From Paenibacillus silvisoli (GTDB lineage Bacteria > Bacillota > Bacilli > Paenibacillales > Paenibacillaceae): a DNA stretch of 64,000 bases. A program made the translations under genes and the position numbers. This document shows positions 1-7,725 of this stretch, piece after piece. The notes below the pieces were generated by a model. The model worked only from the letters and a program-made list of their open reading frames with translations, searched no databases and had not been told where the DNA came from. Within the stretch, counting starts at the first letter, position 1. Each line of letters begins with the position of its first letter. The stretch spans positions 4,988,501-5,052,500 of the forward strand of contig NZ_CP133017.1 of assembly GCF_030866765.1 (NCBI RefSeq). The letters run 5' to 3'.

Positions 1-2113
1 ACACTTCGTCGGAGTAAGGGAACGGAAACCTCGTTCTGCCTCCATCCGGCCAGGAGCACATTAACAGGCCGCTCTCCTCGTTCAAGACATACGTACGCTG
101 CGTGTTATGGTGGTTCTTAAAGGAAGGCATAAAGTTATGCGTAAAAATAGCGCGCACCGCTTGCTTCACATGCGCTTCCGGCAGCACATAGCCGAGTCCG
201 CACAGATGCGCGAGCGTCTGGCCGAATAATTGATCGGACAAGCAGCCGATCCCATATTGGTAGCGGTATTCATCCACATCGTCCATCTGCTGAATGTAGT
301 AACTTCCGTTCCACAGCATCTCGTCCATGGCTGCGCTGCCTCGTTGGAAGTAAAGCTCGTAGCCTTCCGCGCTTTGCCCGTCGCCCATCGCGCGCGCCAT
401 CTCGGCTCCGGCCTTCAACGCCGCATAGAACAAGGAGCTGACCAGCGAATTATGCCCTTTGAACAAAATATCGTAGGTGACGAATTGATCGCTGTCCGCG
501 ATGCCGTCCCCATCCTGATCCCATGTCCGGATCGAATAGTCCAGCGCCCTCTTAACGGACGGCCACAGCTCACGCAGAAAATCATGATCGCCGCTGAATT
601 TCCATTCCCGGTAAAACCGCACGATCGTGCCCAGCTGCCCATCCGCCGCGGGAACATGGCCATGCGCGCCCATATTCCAAACCTTGTAGCTGCGGAAGTT
701 CATTTTGCCGTCTTCCTCGGATTCCAGCGTAAACTCCAGCCGCCGCATGGACCGCTCCAGCTCGGGGAACAAGTAAGCGACCGTTTGCGCGTAGTTCCAT
801 ACATGCGAGCAGTTCCCTTCGCAGCAGCCGTCATCGTCGAAGCAGCCCTCGAATGCCATCAGCGTGCCGTCTTCCAGACGGAAGCACGTATTGCTGCGCA
901 GCACCGTAATATTGGCCGATACGGCATCCAGCACATAGCTCGGCAGCGTCGAACTAAAGAAAGACTGATGGTACAACCGCGATTGGCTTTCCAGCCGTTC
1001 TAGCTGCGTCAGCATATATTCCCCGGCGGCCCAGGCATCCGAAAACTTGGTCGCATAGTAGTTTTTGATAGACGGGTACGGTTGACCCTCGGGCGGACAG
1101 CAGCCATAGTCTGGCGTGCACTTACCTCTTACGGCGGTGTCGTACATTCGCTTCGTCCAGCTCTTGACCCGATGAGGGAAATGCCAGCCGATCAGGAATT
1201 GGAAGGTGCGTTCCTCCCCGGCAGGGATCGTCTTATGGACGGCGAGCGAGCCGATATTGCCCGGCTCCGACGTATCCACTTCCTTCTGCGTGTAGGCCGA
1301 TTCGGGCTCCAGCCTGCCGTCGTCGCGGAAGTCGTCCCAGAAATCCTGGAGGCCGTCCCACCAGCCGCCGTTCAGCCAAGCGCGTTTATAGGTCACATCG
1401 GTCTCATCCGTCATTAACGCCATCGTGCCATAGTAGAAGTCGTCTTCCTGCAGCGTTTCCGGCCGGTAAAACAATCCTCTGACCTTCTCCCCGTCCCGAT
1501 ACTCGTTATGCGGGCGATCAGCCGCTTGGTAATAGTCCCAGGTATGCCGGTCATAGCCCTTCAATGAAGCGAAGTTCGCCAACGAGCCGGCAATGGAGAC
1601 GTCCAGCGCGCGGTCCGAGACATTCTTCACCTTATAGCGGATCATGCCTGCCGGAATCCCGGAGTCATCGGCATGGAGCGGGATCAACGGATTAAAGCTT
1701 TCCATCGTCGCTTCGATCGGAAGCTCGTCATCGAACAGCCGAACCTGGACGAAAGGATATTCCCCTTTCAGCTCCGAGCGTTGAAACCGCGGAATGCCGC
1801 CTACTTTATAATCCACGAAGCCGTGCGAGCCGTCGTAAGGCGGAAGAAGCTGCGACTCCAGCACCTTGGATACGGCTGCGGAAGCCGGAACTCCTTCCTC
1901 TTGCACGCGAATCGCGAAGAACGTATTGGGCAAATAGTTTCCTTTGCCGGGCCCGTTAAAAATCTCCCAATCCTTCAATTGTCCCCGCTGCCCTACGGTA
2001 AAGGTTCCCGTTCCGATCCCCCCGACCAAAAATCCGGCCAAAGCCGCTTGAGGGCCGTAGCTCCGCTGCGGCCCGAAATCCATCAAATTATTTGTTGCGT
2101 ATATGTTAGACAC
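1..2113 (-). CDS. GH116-family glycoside hydrolase (3' end cut by window edge)
   Basis: About 704 residues are visible; the C-terminus lies beyond position 1. It is a close relative of the complete GH116 gene at 10490-12925. Both have the GGIGTG motif near the N-terminus followed by a DWEIFN motif, and near position 1 this copy reads CSWPDGGR...YSDEV, matching CSWPHGGR...YSDEV in the other. By alignment about 415 bp are missing. The family contains an N-terminal beta-sandwich and a C-terminal alpha/alpha-barrel and hydrolyses beta-glucosides, beta-xylosides or N-acetylglucosaminides; the substrate here is unknown. No signal peptide is seen, so it probably acts in the cytoplasm on imported oligosaccharides. 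A GTG start at 2113 is chosen because an AGGGAG ribosome site lies 10 nt upstream; an in-frame ATG lies at 2083. It is the last visible gene of operon A, 14 nt after the nitrilase-like gene. Confidence 0.85.
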   Translation of the reverse strand, partial: MSNIYATNNLMDFGPQRSYGPQAALAGFLVGGIGTGTFTVGQRGQLKDWEIFNGPGKGNYLPNTFFAIRVQEEGVPASAAVSKVLESQLLPPYDGSHGFVDYKVGGIPRFQRSELKGEYPFVQVRLFDDELPIEATMESFNPLIPLHADDSGIPAGMIRYKVKNVSDRALDVSIAGSLANFASLKGYDRHTWDYYQAADRPHNEYRDGEKVRGLFYRPETLQEDDFYYGTMALMTDETDVTYKRAWLNGGWWDGLQDFWDDFRDDGRLEPESAYTQKEVDTSEPGNIGSLAVHKTIPAGEERTFQFLIGWHFPHRVKSWTKRMYDTAVRGKCTPDYGCCPPEGQPYPSIKNYYATKFSDAWAAGEYMLTQLERLESQSRLYHQSFFSSTLPSYVLDAVSANITVLRSNTCFRLEDGTLMAFEGCFDDDGCCEGNCSHVWNYAQTVAYLFPELERSMRRLEFTLESEEDGKMNFRSYKVWNMGAHGHVPAADGQLGTIVRFYREWKFSGDHDFLRELWPSVKRALDYSIRTWDQDGDGIADSDQFVTYDILFKGHNSLVSSLFYAALKAGAEMARAMGDGQSAEGYELYFQRGSAAMDEMLWNGSYYIQQMDDVDEYRYQYGIGCLSDQLFGQTLAHLCGLGYVLPEAHVKQAVRAIFTHNFMPSFKNHHNTQRTYVLNEESGLLMCSWPDGGRTRFPFPYSDEV

Positions 2114-2127
2114 TCGTAATCATCTCC

Positions 2128-2991
2128 CTAGAAATGCAGCTCCGCGCAAGCGAAGGACGGCTGCTGATAGTCGATAATCGGTTGATCCGGCAAGTAGGCC
2201 AGCACCTCGCCGCGCGCGGACACGATGCTGCCCGAGCCGCCGTGATACCGGCTGCGCCCGTCGAAGCCCCCCATATTGACGGCAAGCATGGCCCGTTTAT
2301 TGCGCAAGCATTCGATGGCTCCGTTATGGGGGAAGCTGTTCCGCTGAAGCATCTCCTTATAGTTTCGGATGCCCTCATCCGTTTCCAGCTCGGCGGCGGA
2401 CAACCGCTGGCTGCGCTCGCCGCCCGCTCCGACCGGCAGCATGACCAGCTCGACGCCCGAACGACGAAGAATGGCGTTTAAATCCCGAATGCCTAAGTCC
2501 GCGCAAATGACGATCGCGCATTGGACGTCATGAATCGTAAAGGTCAGGAAACGCTCCTGACCTGGCGGCACGTGGCCGATTTCCTCGGTATCGTCGTAAA
2601 ACAGCGTGACGCCCGGCTCCAGCGGTACTTCGGCCGGCGTTACGCGATGCTTGCGCTGCGAGACGAACCGGCCATCCGGATACACCGCGTAATGGGCGAT
2701 ATGCAGACGTCCGCCATTGTTCTCCACGTAGCCGGCCGTGACGACCACGCCGGTTGCGCTGGCCATTCGCGCCAGCGATTCATAGATTTGCCCTTCTCCC
2801 GGCGCTTCGGCCAACGACAAAGCCTCCGGGTAACCGCCGTAGCCGGTAGCGCTCATCTCCGGCGTAACGAGCAGGTGGCAGCCGTTCCATTCGGCCCGCT
2901 TCGCCATTTCCGCGATTTGAGCCAGGTTGCCGTCTAAGAAGCCGGGCTTCGAGCAGGTAGAGCCGATGGCGGCGCGTATCGTTTTATTCAT
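2128..2991 (-). CDS. Carbon-nitrogen hydrolase (nitrilase superfamily)
   Basis: A 287-residue protein with the Glu-Lys-Cys triad of the nitrilase superfamily: Glu45 in TPEMSATGY, Lys114 in RKHRVTP and Cys163 in ICADLGIRD. Members cleave C-N bonds of amides or nitriles, or run the reverse condensation. There is no signal peptide, so it should be cytoplasmic. The specific amide is not predictable; it is not close enough to NadE, omega-amidase or cyanide hydratase for me to name one. The start has GGAG 9 nt upstream and overlaps the stop of the HEAT-repeat gene by 8 nt, so the two are translationally coupled. A C-N hydrolase inside a glycan operon suggests that the substrate has an amide-linked group, or that it salvages an amide product; this is inference. 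Confidence 0.88.
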   Translation of the reverse strand: MNKTIRAAIGSTCSKPGFLDGNLAQIAEMAKRAEWNGCHLLVTPEMSATGYGGYPEALSLAEAPGEGQIYESLARMASATGVVVTAGYVENNGGRLHIAHYAVYPDGRFVSQRKHRVTPAEVPLEPGVTLFYDDTEEIGHVPPGQERFLTFTIHDVQCAIVICADLGIRDLNAILRRSGVELVMLPVGAGGERSQRLSAAELETDEGIRNYKEMLQRNSFPHNGAIECLRNKRAMLAVNMGGFDGRSRYHGGSGSIVSARGEVLAYLPDQPIIDYQQPSFACAELHF

Positions 2992-3550
2992 GGGTCAACG
3001 CTCCGATCGCCTTACCCGCTTCGACGCGCGTACACCATTCATCATAGGCGGCCGCTTCCTTGCAGAAAGGAAGGCTGTTCGGGCCGCCCACCTTCCCAAG
3101 CGCACGCACCGCGGCAGCCTTCACCGTCGCGTCCTGACCGGCGTCCCGAATGTAGCCGTGAAGCCTATCGATCAACCGTTCATTAGCCGTTCCGATGGCA
3201 TAGACGGCGAAGAGGATCGCTTGCTTCACCCGCCCTCTCGTCTTCCACGCTTCCTGCGTCGCTTCGTCGGCAGGCACGGGAAAGACCACTTGAAACGGCT
3301 TCACCTGCTCCGCCAGGCTCGTATCGCCGTTCACGCCCACGAACTCGGTTACCGGCTGCGTGAACAACGGGCGTGCGTCCTCGATCGCCAGCATCGCTTC
3401 GAGCGTATCACCATAATCGGCATCCTGCCGTTCTCCGATGGCAACCGCCGCCGCATACCTGACTCTCCACTCCGGGCCAACGGCCAACTGCTTCAATTCA
3501 TCGGAACCGCACGCGAAACAAGCTTCCATTTGCTCGTAGCAGCTTCTCAT
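2984..3550 (-). CDS. HEAT-repeat protein
   Basis: A 188-residue soluble protein rich in Ala and Leu with helical repeat signatures such as WRVRYAAAVAIGE (about residues 28-40) and VKAAAVRALGKVG (about 142-154), typical of HEAT or PBS-lyase-type repeats. Such repeats are protein-interaction scaffolds; no catalytic motif is visible. It is wedged between the lyase-like gene (3 nt upstream) and the nitrilase-like gene (8 nt overlap), so it is co-translated with both. A GGGGG ribosome site lies 8 nt before the ATG. It may hold operon enzymes together or bind an imported substrate, but that is inference. Confidence 0.7.
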   Translation of the reverse strand: MRSCYEQMEACFACGSDELKQLAVGPEWRVRYAAAVAIGERQDADYGDTLEAMLAIEDARPLFTQPVTEFVGVNGDTSLAEQVKPFQVVFPVPADEATQEAWKTRGRVKQAILFAVYAIGTANERLIDRLHGYIRDAGQDATVKAAAVRALGKVGGPNSLPFCKEAAAYDEWCTRVEAGKAIGALTHE

Positions 3551-3553
3551 CTT

Positions 3554-5824
3554 CTATTCCCCCATCCGCTTATAAGGCCAGCGGTACGTCTTCTCGTTCG
3601 TCGTGACCGTCATCTGCGCGCCGTCAAACGACGCGCCGAGCACGACTTCTTCCTCGCATGGATAGCAGACGGCAACGCCCCCGTTCAAGCCGATCGTTCC
3701 GTCTCCTTTGCCTTCATAATGGCTGACCGGCACGTCGCAGCGGATGACGACTTCCACCTGCTCCCGGTTCTCCAAGTGCCGCGGCACGGCAATCGTCGGC
3801 GCAAGCAGCAGAGACTGCGAGCCGGCTAGCTCGATTTCGTGTCCGTCGATCCAGCATTTCGGATCGTGCATCCCTCTCGGCAGCTGAAGCCATGCCTGGC
3901 CCGGCCGTTTCCGGACGGTCTTCGAATACCACCACCGCTTGGCAATCGGCAGTGATCGCTCCATGTAAGCGGGCAATTGAAACGGCACGACGTCCTCGGA
4001 GGCGGCCAGCATGATCCGCGCTTCCTCCACGTCAAGCGACTCCGACGGATCGAGAATGACCCGCCAGTCTGCCTCGGCGGCGCCGGCTTGAAAAGACCGG
4101 GACATAAAGGCGATAAACAATCGGCTGCCCGATTCCCCGTCGAAATCGACGAGCAGCGTTTCCGAATCCATCGGATAATAATAAATGGCGCCTTGGATCG
4201 ATTCCGATTGCACCTTCGTTTGACCGCTCAACTCGATCAAGTGCAGCGTTACGCCCTCCGGCGTTCGTATCTTGAAGCCGAGCTCCGTATCGACCGCACC
4301 CGGTCTAAGCACGAATCGCGACGTGAATGTGTGCTCCCCGCCGAACATGGCCAGATCCTCGATGATAAAGAAGCGGTCCGCGCCGACCGAGCTGCGCCGG
4401 CGCACTTGAACGGCATCCGCGAAGCGTTCGCGGTACAGCGCCGTGACGTCGGCCCCGATCCCGGCCTGCGGCTCTTCCGGCCGCAGCGGGAAATGCTGCG
4501 CGTACGACGCTTTCGCCCGCAAGCCTTCCCATCCGTCGACAAGCAGGATGGAGTGGGCGCCGCCGCAGCCGTCGCCATAGTTATAGCGCGTAATCTCGCC
4601 GACGCTGTGGACCGTTTCGCGCCATGTGTCGGCGAATTGAAACCGCGGGCTGTTCACGATCGCGCCGTCCAGCGTTAACGGAACGCCATAGGCATGGAGC
4701 AGAACGGCGTTCGGGTTCACATGCGAGCGGGTCGGAATGACCGGTTCGGATTCATCCCACATTTGCATGAGATAGAAGTCGTTCCCTTGCGCCGTCAATA
4801 CGCCGCCGACGTCGGGCTCGAACCAATCGAAGCTGACGTCCTGCTCCAGCTTTTCGTCCTCCGGCCACCAGATCAAGCTCCAAACCAAATCATCGTAAGC
4901 CCAGCCGACGCCGATGTCGTACGACCATACGGCGTCCTTAAGCAGAATCCGCTTATACAATTCATCGCCGGTTTGGCGCAGCGCATAGGCGATCGGAGCC
5001 CGAACGCCGTATTGGTAGCCGTAATTGTCCCAAGGCAGCAGCAGCCCGCCCGGCATCCACTCTCTTGCCGTCATGCGGAGGATCTGCTCCGGCGTAATGT
5101 CGTTCGGCGCGAACGGCTTCCAGAACAAGTCCCGCTCGCCGGTCAACAGGTCCAACAGCTCGATGACGAGCGGGATGGCGGGTCCGATGACGCAGTCCAT
5201 ATAGGAGCTGCCCTCGCCGGTATAACCGGAGGACGGTATGCCGCCGATGATGCCGGGCAGGCGCCTTAGTCCTTCCTCCAGCATTTTCTCCGCCATCTTG
5301 GACGGCTTTTCGCCCGATGCGAACAGGTAGCCGACCATGACGGTCGAAAGGCTTAGCGACAGCGTCTGGTTATCGATGCATTCCGGCTCCGGCTTCGTGC
5401 GCAGACCGAAGAAGAAGTTGGTGAAATGATAGCTAACTAAGGTCTCGCGGATTGCCTTTTCCTCGTCTTCGCTGAATGCGCCTAGGGTGCAGAGCCACTG
5501 AAAGTACATCGACCACTTCGCATGGGGAAACGCAAAGCACCAGAAATGGTACTGCAGGCCGGACGAGAAGCTCATCGGCTCCAGCTTGGCGATATAGTCG
5601 AGGAGCACCTTCTTGGCTCGCCGGATGTCCTCCGCATCCTCGGTCATTAACGCGACGAAAGGGGTAAACCACGGAAATTGATCCGGCGCGGTCCTCGCGC
5701 AGTTCTTGATTAACGTCCACAGCCTGCCGTCTTGAAGGTTCCTGTCATTCGAACATTCCCGCTCAAACACTCGCTCGCGAAGGCGATCCAGGTCATGTAT
5801 TAGAAAAGGAGCAGTCTTGTTCAT
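3554..5824 (-). CDS. Large two-domain lyase-like or heparinase-like protein, family unassigned
   Basis: A 756-residue protein. The first ~370 residues are helical and aromatic-rich in the manner of an alpha/alpha toroid (for example TGEGSSYMD and LLLPWDNYGYQYG). The second half is beta-rich with THSRHVNPN-like and FFIIEDLAMFGGEHTF stretches, resembling the central and C-terminal beta-sandwich domains of heparinase or alginate lyase folds. I do not recognise a named PL family, so the catalytic role is unproven. No secretion signal is visible. The start at 5824 (MNKTAPF) is preferred over 5836 because GGAGG lies 5 nt before it; 5836 has no ribosome site. It directly follows the second permease, so its substrate probably arrives through that transporter. 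Confidence 0.65.
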   Translation of the reverse strand: MNKTAPFLIHDLDRLRERVFERECSNDRNLQDGRLWTLIKNCARTAPDQFPWFTPFVALMTEDAEDIRRAKKVLLDYIAKLEPMSFSSGLQYHFWCFAFPHAKWSMYFQWLCTLGAFSEDEEKAIRETLVSYHFTNFFFGLRTKPEPECIDNQTLSLSLSTVMVGYLFASGEKPSKMAEKMLEEGLRRLPGIIGGIPSSGYTGEGSSYMDCVIGPAIPLVIELLDLLTGERDLFWKPFAPNDITPEQILRMTAREWMPGGLLLPWDNYGYQYGVRAPIAYALRQTGDELYKRILLKDAVWSYDIGVGWAYDDLVWSLIWWPEDEKLEQDVSFDWFEPDVGGVLTAQGNDFYLMQMWDESEPVIPTRSHVNPNAVLLHAYGVPLTLDGAIVNSPRFQFADTWRETVHSVGEITRYNYGDGCGGAHSILLVDGWEGLRAKASYAQHFPLRPEEPQAGIGADVTALYRERFADAVQVRRRSSVGADRFFIIEDLAMFGGEHTFTSRFVLRPGAVDTELGFKIRTPEGVTLHLIELSGQTKVQSESIQGAIYYYPMDSETLLVDFDGESGSRLFIAFMSRSFQAGAAEADWRVILDPSESLDVEEARIMLAASEDVVPFQLPAYMERSLPIAKRWWYSKTVRKRPGQAWLQLPRGMHDPKCWIDGHEIELAGSQSLLLAPTIAVPRHLENREQVEVVIRCDVPVSHYEGKGDGTIGLNGGVAVCYPCEEEVVLGASFDGAQMTVTTNEKTYRWPYKRMGE

Positions 5825-5841
5825 CGTGTCCTCCATCCGCG

Positions 5842-6693
5842 TTACATCTTCACCGAGCCTGATGTCAGACCGTCAATGAAATGCCGCATCGTAAAAATAA
5901 ATAGAATCAATAGCGGAATGCACGCCAGCGTGTAACCGGCCGTCAGTACGCCCAGCTGTCCTTTGTACAGCGTCGCCAAACGGGCCAAGCCAAGCGTGAT
6001 CGGGTACAGCGCGGTATTCGTCGGAATCGTAACGAGCGGCCAGATGTAATCATTCCAAATGAACGTGAATACGTTGATGGACATCAGCACGACCATCGCT
6101 CTCATCAGCGGCATGGCGAGCGAGCTGAAGATGCGCCATTCCTTCGCCCCGTCGATCCGCATCGACTCGAAGAGCTCCTTCGGCTGCTGCTCGATGAACG
6201 TGCGCATGACGAACACCCAGAATGGCATCGTCGTGCCGGCGCAGAACAGGATGACCGGCAAATACGTATCCAGAATGCCCAGGTGCAAAGCCAGCTTGTA
6301 AGACGGAATCAAATTCGCGACGCCGGGAATGAGCATCTTCAAGAAGAAGATGGCGAACAGCACCCTTTTGAACGGGAAGCGAAGGCGCGCGAAGGCGTAT
6401 CCGGCCAAGGAAGCCAAGAACACGGACAACACGACCGAAACGATGGCCATCATGAAGCTGTTGCCGACAAGCGGCCATATTTCGCGAAAGGCCTTCGCGT
6501 AATTGTCATAGTGAAACGGGCTTTTAATTTGGAATAGTTCGAAAATGATCTGCTTCTGCGTTTTGAGAGACATTTGCAGCATGAGCAGAAACGGGAAGAA
6601 GAGCAGGACGCATGTCACGATGAGCGTCGCGTGCTTCAGCAGCTCCGCCCACCCGATCTTTCTCGGAAACGGCTTCGTGGTCGCTTGTTCCAT
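5842..6693 (-). CDS. CUT1 sugar ABC transporter permease, MalG type
   Basis: A 283-residue inner-membrane protein with about six hydrophobic segments and the EAA loop contacting the ATPase (around residues 173-200, with DGA at 181-183 and a conserved Pro). It pairs with the MalF-type permease ending 4 nt upstream to form the channel for an oligosaccharide delivered by the binding lipoprotein at 7726-9477. No ATPase gene is in this window, as usual in Firmicutes CUT1 systems that share a common MsmX-type ATPase. Its closest relative here is the permease at 12952-13776 in parallel operon B. Confidence 0.93.
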   Translation of the reverse strand: MEQATTKPFPRKIGWAELLKHATLIVTCVLLFFPFLLMLQMSLKTQKQIIFELFQIKSPFHYDNYAKAFREIWPLVGNSFMMAIVSVVLSVFLASLAGYAFARLRFPFKRVLFAIFFLKMLIPGVANLIPSYKLALHLGILDTYLPVILFCAGTTMPFWVFVMRTFIEQQPKELFESMRIDGAKEWRIFSSLAMPLMRAMVVLMSINVFTFIWNDYIWPLVTIPTNTALYPITLGLARLATLYKGQLGVLTAGYTLACIPLLILFIFTMRHFIDGLTSGSVKM

Positions 6694-6697
6694 CGCG

Positions 6698-7627
6698 CTA
6701 GTCCTCCTTGCTCTTGATGAATTTAATCGATACCCAAGAAAGCAGAAGGCTTACCGCGAATAGAACGATGCTGATTGCGGCCGCGTCCCCGTATCGGTGG
6801 GACTTAAACGCCAGCTGATACATATAGAGCCCGGGCACGAGCGTGGAGAAAGCCGGCCCGCCGTTTGTCATGATCATTTGCAGCGTATAACCGGTTACGC
6901 CCGCCGTTATCGCCCCGATCAGGTTCAGCTTGAACTGTCCGAGGATAAGCGGAAATTCGAGCGCGAAAAACTTCTTCACCGGGCCTACGCCATCGAGCTG
7001 GGAGACCTCCCATATCGCGGAATCCACGCCTTGGAGACCGCCGATATAGATCAGCACGGCGCCTGTCGTCACCCATGGGAAGCCCATGAAGAGCAGCGAC
7101 CAGATCGCGAGATCCGCGTCGCCCAGCCAGACACCTCTTAGCGATTCCAAGCCGATCTGCTTCAAGAGCTGATTGAGGAAGCCGAATTGCGGATTGTAAA
7201 TGTATTGCCACATGAGCAGGCCTACGATGAACGGAATGACCATCGGAATGCAGAACAGGACCCGATAGACGTATTTCGCTTTGCTGTTCCTTACGCGGAA
7301 CAAGACAACGCTCGCGATGATGGTCGGAAACATGAGCACCAAGCCGCCGATCACGAAGATCGACATATTTTTCATCGACTTTAGGAATAGCTCGTCATGC
7401 GCGAACAGGTCGATGAAATTTTGAATGCCGACGAAGATCGGCGCGTCGTAGCCGTTCCAATCGTAGAAGGCCATGATTATGCCGTCGATCGTCGGATACC
7501 AGTCGAACAGGATGCAAAACAAAGCCGCCGGCAGCACGAACAGCAAGCCCAACGCCATTTCGGTCCGATTCTTTCCGCGTTGCAGATAATCAGAGAGTTT
7601 CATCTTCGTTTTGCGCGTCGTTATCAA
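6698..7627 (-). CDS. CUT1 sugar ABC transporter permease, MalF type
   Basis: A 309-residue protein with six predicted membrane segments and an EAA loop around residues 207-228 (EVSQLDGVGP, then FPL). It is the MalF-like half of the operon A importer. The start codon is TTG at 7627 with AAAGGAG 8 nt upstream. It is separated from the binding-protein gene by a 98-nt gap containing a strong hairpin, which likely lowers permease expression relative to the binding protein. Confidence 0.93.
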   Translation of the reverse strand: MITTRKTKMKLSDYLQRGKNRTEMALGLLFVLPAALFCILFDWYPTIDGIIMAFYDWNGYDAPIFVGIQNFIDLFAHDELFLKSMKNMSIFVIGGLVLMFPTIIASVVLFRVRNSKAKYVYRVLFCIPMVIPFIVGLLMWQYIYNPQFGFLNQLLKQIGLESLRGVWLGDADLAIWSLLFMGFPWVTTGAVLIYIGGLQGVDSAIWEVSQLDGVGPVKKFFALEFPLILGQFKLNLIGAITAGVTGYTLQMIMTNGGPAFSTLVPGLYMYQLAFKSHRYGDAAAISIVLFAVSLLLSWVSIKFIKSKED

Positions 7628-7645
7628 GACAAAAGCTCCTTTTTA

Positions 7646-7685
7646 CGGGAAAAATCCGGATCCGCAAGCTTCCGAATTTTTCCCG
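7646..7685 (-). promoter_or_regulatory. Hairpin between binding-protein and permease genes
   Basis: A 10-bp perfect stem (CGGGAAAAAT with ATTTTTCCCG) encloses a 20-nt loop. It lies just after the stop of the binding-protein gene and before the permease ribosome site. No long T-run follows, so partial termination or 3' end protection of the upstream mRNA is more likely than full termination. Confidence 0.65.
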
Positions 7686-7725
7686 ATTCGATATTCACTT
7701 CATCTTCTCGTTAGATCGGCGTTCC

